From contig CAXTVX010000003.1 of NCBI GenBank assembly GCA_964247755.1, forward strand, positions 97,157-161,156: a stretch of DNA of 64,000 bases. The letters are read 5' to 3'. The DNA is from Lichenicola sp964247755 (GTDB taxonomy: Bacteria; Pseudomonadota; Alphaproteobacteria; Acetobacterales; Acetobacteraceae). Of the stretch, positions 8,308 to 15,796 are shown piece by piece. The position numbers and the translations under genes were made by a program. The stretch's first letter is position 1, and every line of letters begins with the position of its first letter. The notes under the pieces were generated by a model. That model searched no databases, was not told where the DNA came from, and saw only the letters and a program-made list of their open reading frames with translations.

Positions 8308-9371
8308 CCGGTCCGCAACGCCGCCTGCAGGCGCTCCCAGGCAGCCTCGTCCGGAGGCAGCCCGAAGCGGAGCCAGGTCGGCTGCGCGGGAAAGTGCCGT
8401 GCCAGCAGCCCGCGTCGTCCTAGATGCCGGAACAGCGCAGGGGCGTCCGGCCTCGTTGCCAGCCGGAACAGCCGCGTCCCGCCTGCGGGGACCATGCCTG
8501 CCTCCGCCAACAGGCGATCGAGGCGGTCGGCTTCCGCCTGCAGGACCGGGCCGGAGCGGTCGCGCCACGCGGGGTCCGCCAGGGCCTGCCGTCCCGCGGC
8601 GATCGCGACGCCGCCCACCGCCCACGGCCCAAGCAGCGTCCGCATCCGCGTCGTCACCGGTGGGTCGGCGAGCAGGAAGCCGAGCCTGATCCCGGCGAGC
8701 CCGTAGGTCTTGCCGAACGAGCGCAGCACCACGAGGCCAGGCGACGGCAGCAGCGACGCCGCCTGCGGCACGTCCGGTTCGAGATCGGCGAACGCCTCGT
8801 CCACCACCAAGACCGCGCCCTCCGCCGCGCAGCGCGCCGCCAGCCTGGCCAGAGGCTGCCGCCCCAGGCGCCGTCCGTCCGGGTTGTTGGGGTTGCACAG
8901 CACGAGCGCCGTGCCGGGCTGGACCTGCGCGGACAGGCCCCCCGCATCCGCCACTTCCACGACGGGCGCACCCGACGCAGCCCAGGACGAGGCATGCTCG
9001 CCATAGGTCGGTCCCAGCACCACCGCCGTCCGGCAGCCCAGCACGGCAGGCAGCAGGGAGATCAGGATCTGCGAGCCGGGCGCCGCCACGACCTGCTGCG
9101 CCGACGCGGCGCCATAAGCCGCCGCCGCCAGCCGACACAGCTCCGCCTCGTCCTCCGGCTCCGGCAGCCGGGTGAACGCCGCCGACGGCAGCGCCGGCAT
9201 CGGGTACGGGTGCGGGTTGATGCCGGTGGACAGGTCGATGAACGGTTCGGGCGCACCCGGGAACAGCGCCCGCGCCGCCTGCAGCCTGCCACCGTGCGGG
9301 GCGGGCGGGACTGATCCGGCACTGTCGCCCGTGCTACAGAACGGGAACGAATTTCGGGAATGCACCGCCAT
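8304..9371 (-). CDS. cobC: Threonine-phosphate decarboxylase-type PLP enzyme (cobC in alphaproteobacterial naming)
   Basis: A class I/II-fold PLP enzyme of about 355 residues. HGGRLQAARALFPG and FIDLSTGINPHPYP are the classic opening of CobC/CobD, the enzyme making (R)-1-amino-2-propanol phosphate for cobalamin. VLCNPNNPDGR, VVDEAFADLEP and the PLP-lysine segment SFGKTYGLAG (Lys221) follow. It diverges from cbiB, whose product condenses this amino-alcohol arm with cobyric acid. ATGs at 9386 and 9371 and a GTG at 9365 are all possible; 9371 is a compromise because the two divergent genes overlap at their starts. No cobalamin riboswitch was recognised upstream. Confidence 0.88.
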   Translation of the reverse strand: MAVHSRNSFPFCSTGDSAGSVPPAPHGGRLQAARALFPGAPEPFIDLSTGINPHPYPMPALPSAAFTRLPEPEDEAELCRLAAAAYGAASAQQVVAAPGSQILISLLPAVLGCRTAVVLGPTYGEHASSWAASGAPVVEVADAGGLSAQVQPGTALVLCNPNNPDGRRLGRQPLARLAARCAAEGAVLVVDEAFADLEPDVPQAASLLPSPGLVVLRSFGKTYGLAGIRLGFLLADPPVTTRMRTLLGPWAVGGVAIAAGRQALADPAWRDRSGPVLQAEADRLDRLLAEAGMVPAGGTRLFRLATRPDAPALFRHLGRRGLLARHFPAQPTWLRFGLPPDEAAWERLQAALRTG

Positions 9372-10359
9372 CGCCGATACTCTCATCGTTGCCGCCGGCG
9401 CCCTGGCGACGGACGCGCTGTTCGGCTACCCGGACCGGCTGTTCCGCCTCGCAGGGCATCCGGTGAGCTGGATCGGCGCCGGCATCGCGCGGCTGGACCG
9501 GCTGCTCAACCGAGACACCATGCCCGAACCGCGGCGGCGGGTCTGCGGGGTGCTGGCGCTGCTGCTTCTGGCCGCCGTGCCGACCCTGGCCGCCGCCGCG
9601 CTGCAGCGTACCGTCGTCGTCCTGATGCCTCGTGCGGCGGCGCTCGGCCTGCTGGCGCTGGCGGCCGGCACCTTGGTGGCGCAGCGCTCCCTCTGGCAGC
9701 ACGCCCGCGCGGTGCTGCACGGGCTGGAGCGGCAGGGCCTCGCCGGCGGCCGCCTGGCGGTGTCCCGGATCGTCGGCCGTGATCCGGACACCCTGGACGC
9801 CGCCGGGGTGGCGCGTGCGGCGATCGAGAGCCTGGCCGAGAACTTCTCCGACGGGGTGGTGGCGCCGCTGCTGTGGTGCGCGGCGTTCGGGCTGCCGGGG
9901 ATCGTGTTCTACAAGGCGGTGAATACGGCGGACAGCATGATCGGCCATCTGTCCCCGCGTCACCGCTCGTTCGGCTGGGCCTCCGCCCGGCTCGACGACC
10001 TGGTGAACCTTCCCGCCTCCCGGCTGGCGTCGCTATGGCTGGTGCTCGCGGCCCTCGTGTCGCGCGGGGCCGACGCACGAGCAGCCGCCGTTGTCGTCCG
10101 GCGCGACGCCGGCCGGCACCGGTCGCCGAACGCCGGCTGGCCGGAAGCCGCGATGGCGGGCGCGCTCGGCCTGCGCCTGGCCGGGCCGCGCGTCTATGCC
10201 GGACATCGCGTCGCCGACCCCTGGCTCGGCGACGGCCGCGCCGACGCCGGACCGCCCGAGCTGCGCCGCGCGCTCGCCCTCTACCTCCGCGCCTGCGTGA
10301 TCGAGGCGGCGGCGCTGTCGCTGCTGGCGGCCATGGCGCTGGGGGGGTCGCCGGCATGA
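9331..10359 (+). CDS. cbiB: Adenosylcobinamide-phosphate synthase
   Basis: A 342-residue integral membrane protein of the CbiB/CobD family. LIVAAGALATDALFGYPDRLFRLAGHPVSWIG is the typical opening with the conserved HPV, followed by ESLAENFSDGVVAPLLW, YKAVNTADSMIGH and ASARLDDLVNLPASRL, all family signatures. It attaches aminopropanol (phosphate) to adenosylcobyric acid at the inner membrane. The GTG at 9331 is the nearest usable start; no good ribosome site is seen and the 5' end overlaps the divergent cobC. Its TGA overlaps the bluB ATG. Confidence 0.93.
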   Translation: MLQNGNEFRECTAIADTLIVAAGALATDALFGYPDRLFRLAGHPVSWIGAGIARLDRLLNRDTMPEPRRRVCGVLALLLLAAVPTLAAAALQRTVVVLMPRAAALGLLALAAGTLVAQRSLWQHARAVLHGLERQGLAGGRLAVSRIVGRDPDTLDAAGVARAAIESLAENFSDGVVAPLLWCAAFGLPGIVFYKAVNTADSMIGHLSPRHRSFGWASARLDDLVNLPASRLASLWLVLAALVSRGADARAAAVVVRRDAGRHRSPNAGWPEAAMAGALGLRLAGPRVYAGHRVADPWLGDGRADAGPPELRRALALYLRACVIEAAALSLLAAMALGGSPA

Positions 10360-10997
10360 CCGAGGGCCCGGTGTTCGACCAGGCGTTCCGCGACCGGCTG
10401 GCCGCGCTGTTCCGCTGGCGACGCGACGTGCGCCGCTTCCGCAGCGACCCGGTTCCGGACGACACGCTGGACCGGCTGCTTCGGACCGCCTGCCTGGCGC
10501 CGTCGGTGGGTCTGAGCGAGCCCTGGCGTTTCGTCCGGGTCGACGCGCCGGCCCGTCGCGCGGCGATCCGGGCCGAGTTCGCGCGCTGCAATGCCGCCGC
10601 GCTGGCGGCACTCCCGGAGGCGGACGGTGCGCGCTACGCCACCCTGAAGCTGGCCGGGCTCGACCAGGCGCCCTGCCATCTCGCGCTGTTCGCCGATCCG
10701 GACCCGTCGCAGGGCCGCGGGCTAGGACGGCAGACCATGGCGGAGACCACCGCCTACTCGGCGGTAATGGCGCTGCACACGCTCTGGCTGGCGGCACGGG
10801 CGGAAGGAATCGGGCTCGGCTGGGTGTCGATCCTCGGGCCCCAGGCGGTGGCGCGCATCCTGGAGGTGCCGTCCTCCTGGCGCTTCGTCGCCTATTGCTG
10901 CATCGGCTGGCCCGAGCACGCGGACGACGTGCCGGAACTGGAGCGTGCCGGCTGGGAGCGACGACGCGAGGACCCGCCGCCGCTGCTGCGGCGTTGA
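10356..10997 (+). CDS. bluB: 5,6-dimethylbenzimidazole synthase
   Basis: A 213-residue flavin destructase/nitroreductase-fold protein. RRDVRRFRSDPVPDDTL, APSVGLSEPWRFV, and the YSAVMALHTLWLAARAEGIGLGWVSIL stretch are diagnostic of BluB, which fragments FMNH2 to form the lower ligand of vitamin B12. The ATG overlaps the cbiB stop (ATGA), so the two are co-translated. Together with the divergent cobC they make a small corrin-completion cluster: arm synthesis, arm attachment and lower-ligand synthesis. Confidence 0.95.
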   Translation: MTEGPVFDQAFRDRLAALFRWRRDVRRFRSDPVPDDTLDRLLRTACLAPSVGLSEPWRFVRVDAPARRAAIRAEFARCNAAALAALPEADGARYATLKLAGLDQAPCHLALFADPDPSQGRGLGRQTMAETTAYSAVMALHTLWLAARAEGIGLGWVSILGPQAVARILEVPSSWRFVAYCCIGWPEHADDVPELERAGWERRREDPPPLLRR

Positions 10998-11026
10998 CGG
11001 ACCGGCAACCTCGAGGGAGCAGGACC

Positions 11027-12046
11027 ATGACATTTGCCACCGCAACCGGGATGCACGCCCTCGGCGACCATCCGCTGCAGTCCGGCGCCGTGCTGCGCGA
11101 TGCCCGCATGGCCTGGAAGAGCTACGGCACGCTGTCGCCGGCACGGGACAACGTGATCGTCTACCCCACCAGCTACAGCGCCACGCACGACGACCAGGAG
11201 TGGCTGATCCGGCCGGACGGCATCCTGGACCCCCTGCGCTGGTTCATCGTCACCCCCGACATGTTCGGCAACGGTTTGTCCTCCAGCCCGTCCAACCACG
11301 ACGACTATCCCGCGCTGCTGACCGCTGCCGACAACGTGCATGCCCAGCGGGCGCTTCTGCGCGACCTGTTCGGCATCGACCGCATCGCCTGCGCGTACGG
11401 CTTCTCCATGGGCGCGCAGCAGGTCTACCACTGGGCGACGCTGTATCCGGAGGCGGTGGAGCGCGCAGTCGTGGTGTGCGGCAGCGCCCGGACCGCCGTG
11501 CACAATCAGGTGTTCCTGCGCGGCCTGCTGGCGATCCTGGAGGCGGCCCCCGAGCATCGCGGCAACAGCCGGTTCGATGCCGAGCCGGTGGCAGCGCTCC
11601 GCGCCTTCGCCCGCATCTATGCTGGCTGGGCGAAGAGCCAGGACTGGTATCGAGACGGGCTGCACCTCGCCACCGCGACCGACCTCGAGGACTACCTCGA
11701 CCGCGAGTGGACGCCAGGCTTCACCCGCTGCCGCGCCGCCGACCTGTATGCACAGGCCCGCTGCTGGGAAGCGTCCGACATCAGCGCCGGCGAGCTCTAC
11801 GGCTCGGATCTTGCACGCGCGCTTGCGGCGATCGAGGCGCGCGTCCTGCTGCTGCCCGGCAGCACCGACCTCTACTTCCGGGTCGCCGACAACGAGGCCG
11901 AGCTGCCGCTGCTGCGCCACGCCGAGCTGCACCCGATCCCGTCGATCTGGGGCCACGGCGCCGGCAGCCCGAAGGGGAATGAGGAGGACGAGGCGTTCCT
12001 GCGCGACGCGGTGCGTCGCTGGCTGGCAATGCCGCCGGTTTCGTGA
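11027..12046 (+). CDS. Alpha/beta hydrolase of the homoserine O-acetyltransferase-like (MetX) family
   Basis: 339 residues, with a strong GAGGGAGCAGG ribosome site before ATG 11027. The nucleophile elbow is GFSMGAQ (Ser127). An acid residue sits in LPGSTDLYF and the histidine in IPSIWGHGAGSP, completing a triad. SYSATHDD and DMFGNGLSSSPSN near the N-terminus are seen in MetX-like hydrolases that are distinct from true homoserine acyltransferases. Acyltransferase or hydrolase activity is plausible; the substrate is unknown. It stands alone, 29 bp after bluB and convergent with the photolyase gene. Confidence 0.85.
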   Translation: MTFATATGMHALGDHPLQSGAVLRDARMAWKSYGTLSPARDNVIVYPTSYSATHDDQEWLIRPDGILDPLRWFIVTPDMFGNGLSSSPSNHDDYPALLTAADNVHAQRALLRDLFGIDRIACAYGFSMGAQQVYHWATLYPEAVERAVVVCGSARTAVHNQVFLRGLLAILEAAPEHRGNSRFDAEPVAALRAFARIYAGWAKSQDWYRDGLHLATATDLEDYLDREWTPGFTRCRAADLYAQARCWEASDISAGELYGSDLARALAAIEARVLLLPGSTDLYFRVADNEAELPLLRHAELHPIPSIWGHGAGSPKGNEEDEAFLRDAVRRWLAMPPVS

Positions 12047-12053
12047 ACAGTGT

Positions 12054-13598
12054 TCAAACCAGCTCGCCGCGATCCATGGCGTCGAGGAACGACGACGCCT
12101 GGGCTCTGATCGCCGCGCGCTTCGCCGGCTCCATCCGTTCCAGCGTGCGCAGCGGCATCGCCATGCGGCCGTTGCCGTCGAGCAGGGAGGCGTGGCGGTC
12201 CATGAAGTCCCAGTACAGCGCGTTGAACGGGCAGGCGTCCTCGCCCAGCGTGGTCCGCGGGTCGTAGGCGCAGCCGCGGCAGTAGTCGCTCATCCGGTTG
12301 ATGTAGGCGCCGGACGCGGCGTACGGCTTGGAGCCCATCAGGCCGCCATCGGCGAACAGCGCCATGCCGCGCACGTTGGGCATCTCCACCCATTCGTAGG
12401 CGTCGGCGTAGACCACGAGGTACCACTCGTCGACCTGGTCCGGGTCGAGGCCGGCCAGCAGGGCGAAGTTGCCGGTGACCATCAGGCGCTGGATGTGGTG
12501 GGCATAGGCGTTGCGCCGGGTGTCGGCCACCACGTGGGACAGGCAGTTCATGCGCGTCGCCCCCGTCCAGTAGAACGGCGGCAGCGGGCGGACGGCACCG
12601 AGCGCGTTGCGGTGCCGGTAGCCCGGCATGTGCAGCCAGTACATGCCGCGCACGAACTCGCGCCAGCCGAGCACCTGGCGGATGAAGCCTTCCACCGCGT
12701 TCAGCGGCGCCAGCCCTTCCCGCCACGCCCGCTCGGCGGCGCGGCACACCGCGAGCGGGTCGAGCAGGCCGAGGTTGAGCGAGGTCGACACCAGGGCATG
12801 GAACAGCACCGGGTCGCCCGAGCGCATGAAGTCCTGCCAGTCGCCGAAGGCTTCTAGCCGCTCGGCCAGGAAGTGGTCGAGAGCCAGCGCCGCCTGCTCT
12901 GCGGTGACCGGCAGAGCGAAACCCGCCGCGTCTCCGAAATGATCGCCGAACCGGTCCGACACCAGGGCGATCACCGCGTCGGTGATGGCGTCCGGCATGA
13001 AACGCGGCGCCGGCGGCGGCCTGACCCCGGCCGGCATGCGCTTGCGGTTCTCCTTGTCGTAGTTCCAGCGTCCGCCGATGGGCGCGTCGTCCTCCATCAG
13101 CACGGCGTAGCGGCGGCGCATCGCGCGGTAGAAGAACTCCATGCGCGGCGCCGTGCGCCCTTCGGCCCAGTGCCGGAACTGGCGCAGCCCGCACAGGAAC
13201 CGGTCGTCGTCCAGGATCTCCACCGGGATGCCGGCCCGCTCCTGCCAGCCGGACATCTCGTCGAGCAGGCGCCACTCGCCGGGAGCGGTGACCAGCACCC
13301 GGTCCGGACGGTGCGCCGCGACCGCGCGCAGCATCTCGCCGCGCAGGCTGTGGGTGTTGTCCGGGTCGTCGAGTGCCGTGTAGGCGACGCGTATCCCGCG
13401 CTGGCGCAGCCTCGCTGCGAAGTGCCGCATGCCGGACAGCACCAGCACGATCTTCTTCTGGTGGTGGCGGACATAGGTGCACTCGTCCCGCACCTCGGCC
13501 ATCAGCACCACGTCGCGGACCGGGTCGATGCCGTCCAGGGCGGGTACCCGGTCGGAGAGCTGGTCGCCCAGCACCAGGCGCAGCGTGCCGCCAGTCAT
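12054..13598 (-). CDS. FeS-type bacterial (6-4) photolyase / cryptochrome (PhrB family)
   Basis: A 514-residue photolyase-related protein. LRLVLGDQLSDRVPAL is the usual opening and the C-terminal FAD-binding part includes WREFVRGMYW and MNCLSHVVADT. Four cysteines, Cys352, Cys440, Cys443 and Cys456, have the 88/3/13 spacing of the [4Fe-4S] ligands known in Agrobacterium PhrB, so this is an FeS-BCP enzyme rather than a classical CPD photolyase. It should repair (6-4) photoproducts with light, or act as a blue-light receptor. ATG 13598 overlaps the stop of the Smr gene (ATGA). Very secure family call. Confidence 0.94.
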   Translation of the reverse strand: MTGGTLRLVLGDQLSDRVPALDGIDPVRDVVLMAEVRDECTYVRHHQKKIVLVLSGMRHFAARLRQRGIRVAYTALDDPDNTHSLRGEMLRAVAAHRPDRVLVTAPGEWRLLDEMSGWQERAGIPVEILDDDRFLCGLRQFRHWAEGRTAPRMEFFYRAMRRRYAVLMEDDAPIGGRWNYDKENRKRMPAGVRPPPAPRFMPDAITDAVIALVSDRFGDHFGDAAGFALPVTAEQAALALDHFLAERLEAFGDWQDFMRSGDPVLFHALVSTSLNLGLLDPLAVCRAAERAWREGLAPLNAVEGFIRQVLGWREFVRGMYWLHMPGYRHRNALGAVRPLPPFYWTGATRMNCLSHVVADTRRNAYAHHIQRLMVTGNFALLAGLDPDQVDEWYLVVYADAYEWVEMPNVRGMALFADGGLMGSKPYAASGAYINRMSDYCRGCAYDPRTTLGEDACPFNALYWDFMDRHASLLDGNGRMAMPLRTLERMEPAKRAAIRAQASSFLDAMDRGELV

Positions 13599-14143
13599 CC
13601 GTGGCGACGCCGCAGCAGCAGGCGCACCGAACCGACGTTGCGCGCGTGCGGATGCACCGCCGCCAGAACCAGCGGCCGCAGGTCGCTGCGGTCTAGCCAG
13701 TGCGGCAGCTCGCGGCGCAGGATGCCGCCCTCCGGCCCCGACCCGGCGCCGGTGATGATCTCGACGCAGCGCAGCCGCTCGGCCTGTGCCCGGAGCAGGA
13801 AGGCGTGCAGCATGCGGAACGCCGGCTGCGCCGCCTGGCCGTGCAGGTCGAGCCGGCGCTGCGGCCGAAGCTTGCCGCTGGACAGGGCGCGCCAGCTGGT
13901 GTCGTCGAGCCCGCCGAGTCGCACGCCGATCTGCACCGGTGGCCGAATCGGGCCTGGACGCGGCGGGACCGTGCTGGCGATCGCCGGACCGGTGGGTGCC
14001 GGCGCGGCCAGCTCGCCCCCCTCCGGCGCGGCGGCCGGAGCCAGCGAGGCCGGCTTCGGCGCCTGGCCCTTCAGCGGCCGCACCTCGTGCATGACATCCA
14101 GCCACAGCCGTTGCTCGTCCTGGCCCAGCCGGCGCGCAACCAT
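13595..14143 (-). CDS. Smr-domain protein
   Basis: 182 residues, preceded by GGAG seven bases before ATG 14143. The N-terminal half is Pro/Ala-rich and low-complexity. The C-terminal half is an Smr domain: LDLHGQAAQPAFRMLHAFL with the LDxH motif, then VEIITGAGSGPEGGILRRELPHWL with the TGxG motif. Smr domains nick or bind branched DNA or cleave RNA. In many alphaproteobacteria smr follows mltA; here it is about 11 kb away and instead overlaps the photolyase gene by four bases, suggesting joint expression. The link to repair is inference. Confidence 0.88.
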   Translation of the reverse strand: MVARRLGQDEQRLWLDVMHEVRPLKGQAPKPASLAPAAAPEGGELAAPAPTGPAIASTVPPRPGPIRPPVQIGVRLGGLDDTSWRALSSGKLRPQRRLDLHGQAAQPAFRMLHAFLLRAQAERLRCVEIITGAGSGPEGGILRRELPHWLDRSDLRPLVLAAVHPHARNVGSVRLLLRRRHG

Positions 14144-14254
14144 GCCGTTCTCCGCGCGGTGGCCTGCCTCGGGCAGCCAGTCCGACAGCCCATTGTTCCA
14201 CGGCGCCGTTCCAGGGGCCAGGACCGGCCTGGACCGGGCGGGTGGCCGCGCCGT

Positions 14255-15733
14255 ATGAGCGTAGGCGTGAGGTCCCGCTCCTGCCTGCTGGTTGCCCTGC
14301 TGATCCTGGCCATCCTGGGCGGGTGCTGGACGCGCAAGGCGGTGCAGCCGCTCGGCGCGTTCGACCAGCCGTTCTATCTGGGCATCGCCTTCGACCTGCT
14401 GCACCACGGCCGCTACACCGACGGCTACGGATTCGCCGGCGGCGACGCCGGCACGATCCGGCCGTCCGGCATGCGCTTCACCCCGCTCTATCCGGCCTTG
14501 CTGGCCGCGGCGGCGGCGGTGGATCCCGATCTGCGCCGCGGCATGGACTGCCTGGTCGCGCACCAGGGCCAGGCGGCGTCCTGCCCGCGCACGGCGCCGT
14601 CGATCCGATGGCTGCAGTTCGGAATGCTGGCGGGCACCATGGGGATGCTGTGCTGGTGCGGATGGCGCTGCTCGGGACGGCCGCGCACCGGCCTGGTGGC
14701 TCTCGCGCTGGCGCTCCCCACCGCGCCGCTGCTGCTGTGCTCGGTGGACTACCTGATGACCGAGATCGTCAGCCTGTTCCTGGTGGTCGCGTGCCAGGCG
14801 CTGGCGCTTCGCGCCGTGCCGGCGGAGGCGCCCCGGGATCCGGACCCGGCCTGGCTGTTCGCCTCCGGCCTCGCCCTGGGGCTCGCGGTGCTGTCCCGGC
14901 CGGCCTTCGCGATGCTGGCCCTGGCCGTCCTGGCCGCCGGGATGGTCCGGCTGGCGATGGCGCCCGGACGACGAGCGGCGCGTGCGCTGCTCGGCTTCGC
15001 GGCCGGGACAGGCTGCGTGGTGCTGCCCTGGATCCTGCGCAACGCCCTGGTGATGGGCCGGCCGGCGCTGACCTTCGGCTACGCCTCGCACACCCTGGTG
15101 CAGCGGCTGTCGTTCGACGCGATGACCCGGCACGAGTACGTCCTGAGCTTCGTGTGCTGGCTGCCGGACGGCAACGGGCTCGGGGCCGCCCTGGCCGGCC
15201 GACACGCCTGCGACCGGTTCGGCTGGGACGACCATCCCGACAGCTTCTACGCCATCGGCATCGGCCCGATGCTGGACCGCACCCTCGCCGAGGCCGGCGG
15301 CTGGAGCCACCACATGTCGTTCCTCGTGCACGACTTCCTGCTGCGCGACCCGGTGCGCCAGCTGGGCTGGCACGTCCTGGTGACGATCCCGCTGGCGCTC
15401 CGCGGGCTCTACCTCGACCACTGGTGGGGCTTCGTGCTGGGGCCGATCTGCGCCGTCGCCACCGGGCTGGCGCTCCGGGCCGGCGGGCCGGCGGCGCGGC
15501 GCTTCCTGCTGCTGAGCCTGCCGGGCTGGTTCATGCTTGGCGTCAACGCTGCGGTCGCGGTCAACCAGGTCCGCTACAACCTGATGCTGCTGGTGCCGCT
15601 GGCAGTGGCCGGCGCGCTGGCGGTCGAGCGGGCGGTCCGGACCGCGGCCGGCCTCCGGGAGCTACGGTCTGCCGGGAGGGTGCGCCACCGGTTGACGGAA
15701 GGCGGGCTATCGGCCCCTTGTAAGCAGGTATGA
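14255..15733 (+). CDS. Multi-pass membrane protein, possible GT-C/PMT-type glycosyltransferase
   Basis: 492 residues with about ten hydrophobic segments, starting at ATG 14255 with a basic/hydrophobic signal anchor. The first periplasmic loop carries AFDQPFYLGIAFDLLHHGRY, with an Asp-x-x-x-Tyr arrangement and a small-residue/Gly ending seen in GT-C lipid-linked-sugar transferases (ArnT/PMT-like). Other conserved-looking patches are RFTPLYPALLA and LPWILRNALVMGRPALTFGY, which recurs in that superfamily. The donor and acceptor are unknown. It diverges from the Smr gene with about 110 bp between. Confidence 0.6.
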   Translation: MSVGVRSRSCLLVALLILAILGGCWTRKAVQPLGAFDQPFYLGIAFDLLHHGRYTDGYGFAGGDAGTIRPSGMRFTPLYPALLAAAAAVDPDLRRGMDCLVAHQGQAASCPRTAPSIRWLQFGMLAGTMGMLCWCGWRCSGRPRTGLVALALALPTAPLLLCSVDYLMTEIVSLFLVVACQALALRAVPAEAPRDPDPAWLFASGLALGLAVLSRPAFAMLALAVLAAGMVRLAMAPGRRAARALLGFAAGTGCVVLPWILRNALVMGRPALTFGYASHTLVQRLSFDAMTRHEYVLSFVCWLPDGNGLGAALAGRHACDRFGWDDHPDSFYAIGIGPMLDRTLAEAGGWSHHMSFLVHDFLLRDPVRQLGWHVLVTIPLALRGLYLDHWWGFVLGPICAVATGLALRAGGPAARRFLLLSLPGWFMLGVNAAVAVNQVRYNLMLLVPLAVAGALAVERAVRTAAGLRELRSAGRVRHRLTEGGLSAPCKQV

Positions 15734-15796
15734 ATTACGCAAAAGTGACGCGATAGACATTATCCTCCCGCAACATAGGGTCGCGTCGACGCTTCC

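Noticed and set aside
9300..9400. Cobalamin riboswitch between cobC and cbiB
   Set aside because: The genes overlap and no B12 box or multi-helix core was recognised; a covariance search would be needed to exclude it.
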